Below are positions 26,692-34,623 of a DNA stretch of 37,856 bases, piece after piece. The position numbers and the translations under genes were made by a program. Positions within the stretch are counted from its first letter, which is position 1; the number at the start of each line of letters is the position of its first letter. The notes under the pieces were generated by a model. That model worked only from the letters and a program-made list of their open reading frames with translations, was not told the origin of the DNA and made no database searches. The DNA comes from an uncultured Planctomycetaceae bacterium (GTDB lineage Bacteria; Planctomycetota; Planctomycetia; Gemmatales; Gemmataceae): assembly GCA_937888715.1 (NCBI GenBank), contig CALARU010000358.1, positions 1 through 37,856 of the forward strand, written 5' to 3'.

Positions 26692-26705
26692 AAGAATCAT
26701 GGTAC
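26626..26705 (-). pseudogene. Remnant of a WD40-gene C-terminus
   Basis: In the minus frame ending at TAA 26628-26626 the codons read GSGKLGIEFNQGLVIKLPELK, closely matching the last residues of the WD40 protein (GTGKQGTEFNQGLVIKLPGLK). Upstream of about 26705 the similarity becomes weak and no start is present. It is either the tail of a lost tandem paralogue or a 3'-end duplication made by an insertion. Confidence 0.7.
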
Positions 26706-26786
26706 AACTTTTAGTTCGGTTCAGGAATCTTGGGTGTTGGTTTTTCTTGGAAACGAGCAATAATGACTCACGCCACTTTTCACCCT

Positions 26787-27092
26787 TTAGTCAACCTTGA
26801 AAACACCACTAGCATCAACAGAATGGCCAGACTCTGGCTGAGCGTTTTGTAATGCCGATTTTTTTTTGCATTTATCGTAAACAAACTCAGGATCAAGATC
26901 TGCTCCCGCCTCCCATTCAATGGTATCAAAAGCAACTGAAACTTTCCCAAAATTTTTGCAATCCCTAATCCGTTTAAAAACACCAAATCCCAAATAGGGT
27001 TTCATATCCAATACACCAAATTCACCGTTACTGAAGGTGATATCAAGCATGAAATCATCTCGTGGAACAACACCTGTTACTGATGGATACAT
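26787..27092 (-). CDS. DUF2442 protein (putative antitoxin-like partner)
   Basis: A 101-residue protein of the DUF2442 family. The core has DDFMLDITFSNGEFGVLDMKPYL, GVFKRIRDCKNFGKVSVAF and TIEWEAGADLDPEFVYD, which are the family hallmarks. The last 27 residues are a non-conserved extension. A strong AGGAGG lies 7 nt before the ATG. The DUF4160 gene is 11 nt upstream on the same strand. Such pairs are often predicted as type II toxin-antitoxin-like modules; which member would be toxic, if any, is not established by this sequence. Confidence 0.85.
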   Translation of the reverse strand: MYPSVTGVVPRDDFMLDITFSNGEFGVLDMKPYLGFGVFKRIRDCKNFGKVSVAFDTIEWEAGADLDPEFVYDKCKKKSALQNAQPESGHSVDASGVFKVD

Positions 27093-27103
27093 TTTATATC
27101 CTC

Positions 27104-27370
27104 CTATTGCAACGGCTGAATCTTAAAAGGTTCCTCACCATTCATAACTAAATCCCAGTCCTTCATAAGCTCTTCTTGATGCAATTCAGCCCAAGCCAAG
27201 ACTAACTTTATTTGCTTCCTCGGCAAATCTCCTTTAAAAATCTCGCAAGTCCGAATATCCACTGTAGCTGTATATTCAGCATAATAGACATGAAAATGCG
27301 GTGGAGGATGTTCACCAGGTGCAAAATACATTCGAACTACAATCCCATAAAACATCGATATGGTCGGCAA
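27104..27370 (-). CDS. DUF4160 protein, partner of DUF2442
   Basis: An 88-residue DUF4160 protein. It shows the hallmark N-terminus MPTISMFYGIVVRMYF, then HPPPHFHVYYAEYTATVDI, and LVLAWAELHQEELMKDW. The start is TTG at 27370: AGGAG lies 6 nt upstream and the family-typical MPTIS is kept; the internal ATG five codons later would lose it. The conserved His-x-His and acidic residues could be catalytic or metal-binding, which is untested. Forms a two-gene unit with DUF2442 within the accessory island. Confidence 0.85.
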   Translation of the reverse strand: MPTISMFYGIVVRMYFAPGEHPPPHFHVYYAEYTATVDIRTCEIFKGDLPRKQIKLVLAWAELHQEELMKDWDLVMNGEEPFKIQPLQ

Positions 27371-27591
27371 AGTAATCTCCTATTGTACAGCCTTACGCAA
27401 TTACTTCTCCTTAACCATCATTCAATACTGTTCAGCAAACAGGTGACGCCCAAATTTATATTCTACACCTAAAGTAACTAAGTTTAAGTTAACAAACATC
27501 TACTTACTTTTCCACAAAGAAACATTCGCCATTAATTGTCCCCTTGAAAAAACCGCATCTGGATTTTTTTCAATAAAAACAGGAGTGCACC

Positions 27592-27672
27592 ATGGCCATT
27601 GCCTCCACGAATTTAGAACTTAATCAATATAAATTAAGCAAAGCGGCGGCGAGCAGTACCATCCGCTGCTGA
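27592..27672 (+). CDS. Tiny ORF (26 aa), possible truncated gene start
   Basis: An ATG with AGGAG 6 nt upstream opens a 26-residue frame (MAIASTNLELNQYKLSKAAA...). It runs into the repeat/G+C junction near 27640 and stops at TGA 27670-27672. The good ribosome site followed by an abrupt end suggests the 5' stub of a gene whose body was replaced. A real micropeptide cannot be excluded. Confidence 0.35.
   Translation: MAIASTNLELNQYKLSKAAASSTIRC
27648..27670 (+). repeat. Short repeat, copy 2
   Basis: GGCGAG-CAG-TACC-ATCCGCTGCT matches 96-126 except for a CAG insertion and loss of the 11-nt left hairpin arm and loop. It marks the composition junction at the start of the membrane-protein segment. 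Confidence 0.4.
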
Positions 27673-27725
27673 CCCATGATGTCTCAACAAACAGTAATGC
27701 GGTCACGGTTTGCTGCAGCGACTTT

Positions 27726-28130
27726 TTAGCCGCCGTCCTTCTCGGCAACACGCGCTTCCCACCACTCGGGTAGGCCGGGATTGATCCGCTGCCAACCCAC
27801 GCCATGATACGATGGCTTACGCATCTCGACGACGACCACGACAACTGTCACGAACAACGAAACAGGCACCGTGACCAACCAACCGGGCATCTCAAACGCA
27901 ATCGTGGTGCCGGCCAAGGAGATGAAGACTCCAGCCCATATCAATTCGAGCGGCCGAGCTATCCGCCCTATGTTGCAGAACAGAAAAAAATGGGCGAGTA
28001 CAAAAGCGGGGATGAAGCCCCACCACCACACATACATCGACAAAACAATCGCCGATATCGTGCCACCGAAAAGGACGCATACATCAACTACAGAAAGCCG
28101 AAAGCCAGGAGCAAAAGCAGCTTGTTTCAT
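27726..28130 (-). CDS. Small membrane protein, probably acquired
   Basis: A 134-residue inner-membrane protein with about four hydrophobic stretches: 12-34, 36-53, 60-80 and 83-101, the last with VTVVVVVVEM. The C-terminus is cytosolic-looking, with GVGWQRINPGLPEWWEAR. I do not recognise a named family. Its DNA is clearly G+C-richer than its neighbours and it sits inside the repeat-bounded island, so transfer is likely. The ribosome site is weak (GGAAC). It lies between the DUF4160 gene and the WD40 gene on the same strand with wide gaps. Confidence 0.65.
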   Translation of the reverse strand: MKQAAFAPGFRLSVVDVCVLFGGTISAIVLSMYVWWWGFIPAFVLAHFFLFCNIGRIARPLELIWAGVFISLAGTTIAFEMPGWLVTVPVSLFVTVVVVVVEMRKPSYHGVGWQRINPGLPEWWEARVAEKDGG

Positions 28131-28215
28131 TGTAACAGTTCCAATTCTCCATGTTTTCGAGAAGAATATGGTTACTCACTTAGGTTATTGCAATTTGCAA
28201 AAGTTAGATACCCAT

Positions 28216-28319
28216 GCACCATTAATACCAGCAAATTAATCGCAGACAAAGACTTACTTCAATCCAGGGAGTTTGATGACGAGGCCCTGATTGAATTCTG
28301 TTCCTTGTTTTCCTGTGCC
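28216..28319. repeat. Direct repeat, copy B (authentic WD40 3' end)
   Basis: This is the counterpart of 26581-26691, lacking the 7-nt AGGCAAA segment. It spans the end of the intact WD40 gene and 38 nt after its stop. Confidence 0.75.
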
Positions 28320-31300
28320 AGCAGAAGTTGCAATACTCAACGCATCAGGATTAATACTCAAGGAATACAACACGCCCGTAGAAACCTCGTGCGCTGCAAC
28401 AAGCGAACCATCAGCAGGCTTCCATTGCGTAAGTACACCCTTGCCTTTTGGGGCTCCGCCAACTGCAAGCAATTGCTTTCCATCAGGAGTGAAACGAACA
28501 GAATAAATCCAGCCTGGATGAGAAGCAGGTTCTTTATCAGAATTAGGAAGCCCCTTGTTAACCAGATTACGAATGAACTTTCCATCTTGAAGATTCCAAA
28601 GTTTAATAACCCGATCCCCGCCCGCAGTTGCAAGAATGGTTTGATCCGGACTTATTGCAAGTGAGAAAACACCCTCTTTATGGCCGTTATCTGCCTCTTT
28701 TTCTTTGTATGCCTTGATTTCATAAGCCATGGCCCCGGAAGGAATATCCCACGCCTTGATGGAACCCTGCATCGAACAAGAAATCAATCGTTTGCCATCG
28801 TTAGCCCAAAGCACACTATAAACAGGCGAAGGTTCGGCCTTGGTGTGGGCATCAATTTCTTTGACCACATTACCCTTGGCAATATCAAAAAGCCGAACTT
28901 TGCCATCATGGCAACCAGTGGCAAGCAAAAGCCCCTTAGGATCAAAAGCCACTACATCGACAAAGTTCGGATGACCAAAAGATTTTTGAGGAGCAGCGCC
29001 TGCGATCTTCCACTCACTAAAATTGCCTGCTGCATCAGCACTAAAAAGAACTTTGCCTTCCTTGGAAAAAGAAATGGCGTTGGGAATACTACCCATATTA
29101 AAGGTCTGAATAACACTACCAAAATCAGGGGCCAAGGGTTGACCTTGTGTAAACGGAATCTGAAGCATCTGAATTGAACCATCTTCGGTACCCACTGCAA
29201 CAATTTGATCCTTGGCAAAGGTAATGGTTTTAACAACACCTGGAAGTTTAATAGTGCCAATAAGTTTAAGATCGCTGGCTTGAAAAAATCGAACCTCAGG
29301 ATCTAAGCCTCCCGTTGCAATCACTTGTCCGTTAGGAGAAAGGGCAACAACGCGCACGGCATTGCCTCCTGCTTCGATGGTTTTATCAAGCATGTTCGAA
29401 CCAAAATTCCAAGAGCGCAGAATTTTATCATCGCAAGCAGCCCAAACAACTTGGCCACCTTGACCAAATGCAAAACTACGAACCGGGAACCCAGTAACCA
29501 AAACTTTAGTAACCGCAAGATTATGAAGATAAAGAGAACCATCGGTTCCTACCGCATGAATCGAAGTACCATTCTGGCTGAATGCTACGCCGCCTGCGAA
29601 CCCTGCCCCTTCAAAGAACTGCTGTTCTCTACCCAACAAAAGATCCCAAGATCGGGCAATGCCATCCATGCAAGTGGTGACAAGTTTGGTTTTATCAGGT
29701 GAAAAAGCAACCTTGGCAACATCTTTAGGATGACCCAAAACCCAAAGGTCTTTGCCGTCTTCTGTCTGCCATACACGAACATTCTTGCCACTGGTAACAG
29801 CGCATCTTGTACCATCCCTTGATAACACAACATCATTCAAAACATCAACCGCCAAGGCTTTATGTTTGAGGGTTTCCTTAGTGGTGGTGACATCCCACTT
29901 ATGCGGGATTTTATCTTCGCCAAAAGACCAAATGATATTATCCGCAGCGCCATAAACTGCAGTTTTCACTGGATTCGTTCCAACATCCAACATCTTAACA
30001 ATACCAATATCATGAGAGGAAAGAGAATCTTTACCCACAACCATGAGGGATCGGGGTTCCAGCAAGAACTGAAGGTTCTTAGCCTGCTCGCCAGCGATTC
30101 TAAATATCTCTTTACCCAACGTAACATCATAAACCCTAGCTGATTCAGTTGGTTCTTTTTCAAGAACCATTGCAGCCTGCTTGCCATCCTGAGCCAATTC
30201 AAAAGAAGTAACCGGACCAACATTCCACTCGGCCAAAGGTTTATAAATATCTTGAGCAAGATCAGCAACAGCAAGAAAAACAGTTTTGCCATCTTTGCCA
30301 ATGACTGCAACCGTGGACCCATCTTTTGAAGACTTAATAAACTTCACAGGTACACCAAGCGAATTCTTCTCGGATACCAATTTGCCATCTGCATTTTTCA
30401 CAAGAATGAGCTTGCCATCCTCGCAACCCAAAACAGAAACATCCTTGTTGATCAAGGGTGCGATCACATTAATGGGAGCAGCAACACGCACCGACCAATT
30501 AGCATTAGGGGACCAGCTAAATACGCCTTTATCTTTAACCACAGCTAAAGCCTTGGTATTATCTGAAGACCATGCAACTTCCAAGATAGGATCAACCATT
30601 GGCATGTATTCCAAAGTAGTGCCCTCGGATGAAAACAAAGCCATGCCATAGCCTTCGATTAAAGCTAGAATCTTTTTCTCTTCGTTATCAAATGCAAGAG
30701 CCAAGGGATTCCCAAACAAAGGAAGCTTTGCAAGAGTTTTCAAATCGTTGGCATCAAGAATGCGAATAGATTTATCAGCCATCGCGAGCAGGATTTTCTT
30801 ACCCAGAGGAGAAATACGAATCTTATTTAATGGGGCATCAAGAGGTGCAGAGGCAATTGGAGTAAAATCCGAAGCCTTACTTAGCTTCAGGGTTTTATCA
30901 GCGCCCAAGGAAAGCAACCCTGCGGGTGAAAACTCGAGCTTTACGACTTCTCCTACATGAACAGGAACCAGCTTTGGTTCAGCTTTACCTTCAGATTCAA
31001 GAATGGCAATTTTTCCATCAGCGAGGCCTGCAATGATTTGTTTACCATCATTTCTAACAACCAAGCTTCGCACAGGGGCAGGTAGTTTTACAGGCGGCCT
31101 AGTTTCCTTCTTGGTATCAGTTTTGATGATCTGCACCGTATCATTATTTGCAAGAACCATCACTTGTGCATCATGGGAAAAGCTTGCAACATTAAACGGT
31201 GTTGCAGGCTTGGGAATCACTCGGCCTTTATCGGTAGAACCGATGGCATTGCCTGTTTTAATAGAGCCATCGGGAAGAATCATCCAGAGGTTTTTAGAAA

Positions 31301-32873
31301 AGGCTTCGACAAAAACAGCACTGGGGCCGGCCTCTGCAGTTCCTGCCTTGCTTGCGGAAGGTATGGTTTTCCAACTACGAACAAAACCATCATCGCCTGC
31401 AGTTAAAATCATTCCAGCAGGGTTGGCAAACGCAGAGAGCTTGGTTTTATGAGCTTGAATCAGCACATCTTTCTTCTCCGCATTTTGCAGCAATATGCTG
31501 CCATCTGCAAACCCAACATAAGCAGATTTATCCCCATCGCCTGGCAAAATCGCCAAGGGAGTGTCCTTAAGTGCAGCACCAATGTTTATAGGTGTAGCCG
31601 TGGCACCGAGGCCATTCATACGGATTTGTTTACCCGCACCGGCCCACATCCATTTTTTACCATCTTGGCTAGAAACACCGACTAGAGGAACTTCTTGCAA
31701 AGGTGAAGGGGCAGTTGAAGCAGTTGCAGGCACCTGCCAAATTTTCATTACTCCTGTTTTTCCCAAGGACATGAATTGGCTGGATTGGGGGGCAAATTCT
31801 AAAGCAGCAATACCTTCAGGGTGAACAATCTTACTAGAAATTAATTTTCCATCTGCAACCGACCAAACATTGGCAATACCTTTATCATTACCTGCAACAA
31901 CCCACTTCTTATCAGAACTCAAAGAGATTTTGTTAAGGCCTGCAAACTTGGTATCAATATCGCGGGAAGTTTTAAAGCCTTCACCCGAATTGATTTTAAT
32001 CAATGCATCCTTGGAAGCGGTTGCAATCATCGAGCCATCGTTGGAAATAGCAAAGGAAATCACAGGTGATGCGTGTTTTTTATCATTGGAAGAAGATTCT
32101 TTTGTAAGCAGGTTCCAAGATTTGATGGAGCCATCTTCCCCAGAAGAAATTGCTCCGCCATCTTTAGAAAGGACGGAAGTCACAGAACCAACATGTGCAC
32201 CAATCACCAGGCCAGCTTTGCCATCAGCGACATTCCAAGTGCGCAAGGTACCATCGGCGCCGCCGGAGACAAGTTGCAAGCCGTTGTTAACAAAGGCCAG
32301 GGAAGTAACAGGGCCTTGATGCCCTTTCAAAACAACCGGATCTTTAAAAACTTCTTTAGGGTCTGCGATTTTCCACAAGCGAATGCTACCATCTTTAAGA
32401 CCCGCAGCAGCTTTGGTCCCATCGGGTGTAGATACTGTGGAATAAACCGACTCGCCGAGCGCCCATTTTTTGAGGGGATCAGACATCGGATAATCCCAAA
32501 TGTTTGCCGTATTGTCTGAACTACCGGAAGCAATAAGCAAGCCATCGGGGCTAACTGCAACATTAAGAACCATTTGTTTATGGCCTTGGGGGCCGGTAAG
32601 TGTTCGGATTTCTTTACCCGTGTTGGCATCCCAAACCTTGACGGTTTTATCAAAGCTACCAGTGACAATTTGTTTGCCATTGGGGCTGAATACCAGAGAG
32701 TAAATGGTTTCGGTATGCCCCTTCAAAACATTGGAAGGGTTGGGAATCGAAGGAGCTTGCCCCTCGCACCAAGTACCCACCATCAATGCCAATAAAACGA
32801 CAGGGGCCCATCTGCAAGCAATCGAATTAGCAGTGGTAAAAAAGAAGAAACCCGATCGATTATTGGTATACAT
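28254..32873 (-). CDS. Giant exported WD40-repeat protein
   Basis: A 1539-residue protein. After a basic/hydrophobic leader (signal peptide or anchor, about 1-40) almost the whole length is WD40-type repeats. They are classical at the N-terminus (GHTETIYSLVFSPNGKQIVTGSFDKTVKVWD) and C-terminus (GVFSLAISPDQTILATAGGDRVIKLWN) and more degenerate in the middle, so several beta-propellers are expected. No enzymatic domain is visible. The ATG at 32873 has GGAG 6 nt upstream; 32894 is an in-frame alternative. It follows the CocE gene by 92 nt. Such exported propellers are probably protein-interaction scaffolds in the periplasm. A decayed copy of its 3' end lies at 26626. Confidence 0.88.
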   Translation of the reverse strand: MYTNNRSGFFFFTTANSIACRWAPVVLLALMVGTWCEGQAPSIPNPSNVLKGHTETIYSLVFSPNGKQIVTGSFDKTVKVWDANTGKEIRTLTGPQGHKQMVLNVAVSPDGLLIASGSSDNTANIWDYPMSDPLKKWALGESVYSTVSTPDGTKAAAGLKDGSIRLWKIADPKEVFKDPVVLKGHQGPVTSLAFVNNGLQLVSGGADGTLRTWNVADGKAGLVIGAHVGSVTSVLSKDGGAISSGEDGSIKSWNLLTKESSSNDKKHASPVISFAISNDGSMIATASKDALIKINSGEGFKTSRDIDTKFAGLNKISLSSDKKWVVAGNDKGIANVWSVADGKLISSKIVHPEGIAALEFAPQSSQFMSLGKTGVMKIWQVPATASTAPSPLQEVPLVGVSSQDGKKWMWAGAGKQIRMNGLGATATPINIGAALKDTPLAILPGDGDKSAYVGFADGSILLQNAEKKDVLIQAHKTKLSAFANPAGMILTAGDDGFVRSWKTIPSASKAGTAEAGPSAVFVEAFSKNLWMILPDGSIKTGNAIGSTDKGRVIPKPATPFNVASFSHDAQVMVLANNDTVQIIKTDTKKETRPPVKLPAPVRSLVVRNDGKQIIAGLADGKIAILESEGKAEPKLVPVHVGEVVKLEFSPAGLLSLGADKTLKLSKASDFTPIASAPLDAPLNKIRISPLGKKILLAMADKSIRILDANDLKTLAKLPLFGNPLALAFDNEEKKILALIEGYGMALFSSEGTTLEYMPMVDPILEVAWSSDNTKALAVVKDKGVFSWSPNANWSVRVAAPINVIAPLINKDVSVLGCEDGKLILVKNADGKLVSEKNSLGVPVKFIKSSKDGSTVAVIGKDGKTVFLAVADLAQDIYKPLAEWNVGPVTSFELAQDGKQAAMVLEKEPTESARVYDVTLGKEIFRIAGEQAKNLQFLLEPRSLMVVGKDSLSSHDIGIVKMLDVGTNPVKTAVYGAADNIIWSFGEDKIPHKWDVTTTKETLKHKALAVDVLNDVVLSRDGTRCAVTSGKNVRVWQTEDGKDLWVLGHPKDVAKVAFSPDKTKLVTTCMDGIARSWDLLLGREQQFFEGAGFAGGVAFSQNGTSIHAVGTDGSLYLHNLAVTKVLVTGFPVRSFAFGQGGQVVWAACDDKILRSWNFGSNMLDKTIEAGGNAVRVVALSPNGQVIATGGLDPEVRFFQASDLKLIGTIKLPGVVKTITFAKDQIVAVGTEDGSIQMLQIPFTQGQPLAPDFGSVIQTFNMGSIPNAISFSKEGKVLFSADAAGNFSEWKIAGAAPQKSFGHPNFVDVVAFDPKGLLLATGCHDGKVRLFDIAKGNVVKEIDAHTKAEPSPVYSVLWANDGKRLISCSMQGSIKAWDIPSGAMAYEIKAYKEKEADNGHKEGVFSLAISPDQTILATAGGDRVIKLWNLQDGKFIRNLVNKGLPNSDKEPASHPGWIYSVRFTPDGKQLLAVGGAPKGKGVLTQWKPADGSLVAAHEVSTGVLYSLSINPDALSIATSAGTGKQGTEFNQGLVIKLPGLK

Positions 32874-32965
32874 CTTAAACTCCGGAATGATCAACTAAAA
32901 CCTATAGGTATGCAAATTAAGTTTCGCACCTTGGAAGGGCCATGTCAACAAAGTAGAAGGGTAAA

Positions 32966-34606
32966 TCATTTGATCAAAGGTGCAATGATCTTTGACTGAA
33001 ACCCAATCTCATGATGGATGGAATTATTCGCAATCTTAGCGTTAGCGGGAAAATCAACAGTGAGAGGTTCACCGGTATTAGGGTTGGGTTCATAAAAAGG
33101 GGCGCCCGTGCTTGCTATAGTCACCCTTATTTTATGGCCTTTATTAAACTTCATGCTTAATGATCCAACATCAAACGCAACTTTAGCAACCTTCCCTTTT
33201 TCTAAAAACACCTCTTTATCATAACCCTCACGATAACGAAGCCTACGAACATAATCGATGATCAGCATCGATCTGCCATCGGGATAGACATCACTCACCC
33301 TAACAATAAGGTCGGTATCCAAAGCATCAGAAGAGAGAAACATTTCAGCTTGAACTTTACCCGTCCACTCCACAGGCGCATCGAGTATTTCCGTAGTAAA
33401 AGTTTTAACCTGATCCTGCGATTCAAAAGTTCGGGCATCAATCCCACCGGGAAAACCTTTTGCAGGAATAGTCGCAGGCTTGATGGGATCTGCAATAAAA
33501 TCAGTTTTACCGGATTTAATCGTGGTAGGATTTAAGCCAAGCTTCCCACCAGCGCTGAGATAATAGGAAGTGGGTATAGACTTTAAAGGCCAGTCGGCAG
33601 ATTCTTTCCAAACATTACCTGGAGCATCTTTTTCCCCCACCGCACCCATCACATAATACTTGACTGCAACATCTTTTTCCACGCCGTTAGCCACACCCTT
33701 TAAGTAATGATCAAACCAACGAATCATATGGTCATCCATAAAAAACTTAGAGTTGTCAGGATAGACCATCTCATTTGTTTTGTTGGTTTCCTTGAATCTG
33801 CCATGCAACCAAGGGCCGATCAAAAGTTGCTGTGCCCCTCTAGAATTAGGTCCACCCTGATGCTGGCGACCAACATAACTATCGATGGAACCAACAGACA
33901 TAAAATCATACCAACTCCCAACCGTGAAGCAGGGCACATTCATTTTCGAAAAATGTTTGGAGCAATCTTCATCCGCCCAATAGGCATCATAAGTAGGATG
34001 TTTGAACCATTCTTTAAGCAACTGCATGTTATCTTCGGGGTTTCCTGGAACCGTGTTCATGGTTTTGAACCGGGTAGGCCGAGTAGTGCCGCCAATTCTG
34101 TAACCTTCATGAAAAAGGCTAAGGCCCGTATCGATCATATACTGGCAAACAAGATGCGGAGGCTGTGTAACAGCGAGAAAATTCTGAGCAAAACCAGCCT
34201 GCGAACTACCAAGCGTTCCGACTTTCCCCGTGCTAAAAGGCTGCTTTGCAAGCCATTCCACGGTATCGTAACCATCCTTTAGTTCGCCCCACCCTAACGC
34301 TCTATAACCAACCCAAGTTCCTTCGGAAAGATGACTGCCACGAAAATTCTGAACTACCACCACATACCCTGCATTGATAAGTTTTTCGTAACTTTTCCGA
34401 ACCGAAGGAGATTTGATATCGGCATACCGTTGTTCATAAAGCACAGGCCAAGGGCCCTTGCCTTCTGGAGCAAAAAGATACGCAGAGAGTTTTTTTCCAT
34501 CCCGCATGGGGATCATTAAATGCTCATCGCCAGCCCGTACGATTCCATGGCTCATGAGCAGCGAAAAAAGCCACAAAGCAATTCCAAAAGCATTTATTCT
34601 AAACAT
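32966..34606 (-). CDS. CocE/NonD (X-Pro dipeptidyl-peptidase S15) family hydrolase
   Basis: A 546-residue exported serine hydrolase. A signal peptide (about 1-25) is followed by an alpha/beta-hydrolase domain with IPMRDGKKLSAYLFAPEG, oxyanion-side QNFRGSHLSEG, nucleophile Ser135 in GSSQAG, and GPWLHGRF with the likely catalytic His. The C-terminal jelly-roll typical of the family contains LSSDALDTDLIVRVSDVYPDG. Relatives hydrolyse acyl esters or release X-Pro dipeptides; the substrate here is unknown. The ATG at 34606 has GAGGAG about 7 nt upstream (a TTG at 34621 is less likely). It is 17 nt after the double-hydrolase gene, clearly one operon. Confidence 0.9.
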   Translation of the reverse strand: MFRINAFGIALWLFSLLMSHGIVRAGDEHLMIPMRDGKKLSAYLFAPEGKGPWPVLYEQRYADIKSPSVRKSYEKLINAGYVVVVQNFRGSHLSEGTWVGYRALGWGELKDGYDTVEWLAKQPFSTGKVGTLGSSQAGFAQNFLAVTQPPHLVCQYMIDTGLSLFHEGYRIGGTTRPTRFKTMNTVPGNPEDNMQLLKEWFKHPTYDAYWADEDCSKHFSKMNVPCFTVGSWYDFMSVGSIDSYVGRQHQGGPNSRGAQQLLIGPWLHGRFKETNKTNEMVYPDNSKFFMDDHMIRWFDHYLKGVANGVEKDVAVKYYVMGAVGEKDAPGNVWKESADWPLKSIPTSYYLSAGGKLGLNPTTIKSGKTDFIADPIKPATIPAKGFPGGIDARTFESQDQVKTFTTEILDAPVEWTGKVQAEMFLSSDALDTDLIVRVSDVYPDGRSMLIIDYVRRLRYREGYDKEVFLEKGKVAKVAFDVGSLSMKFNKGHKIRVTIASTGAPFYEPNPNTGEPLTVDFPANAKIANNSIHHEIGFQSKIIAPLIK

Positions 34607-34623
34607 CACAAATCTCCTCAATA

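Larger units (their letters stand above)
27371..27725. other. Gene-poor stretch at an accessory-island junction
   Basis: Apart from the tiny ORF at 27592-27672 and the repeat at 27648-27670 I find no gene here. The left part is A+T-rich. From about 27640 the base composition becomes visibly G+C-richer and stays so through the membrane-protein gene, which suggests a junction between DNA of different origin. Confidence 0.5.

Noticed and set aside
27804-28664. 286-residue plus-strand ORF spanning the island and the WD40 end
   Set aside because: It crosses two minus-strand genes, is Arg/Ser/Asn-rich without domain signatures, and has no ribosome site.
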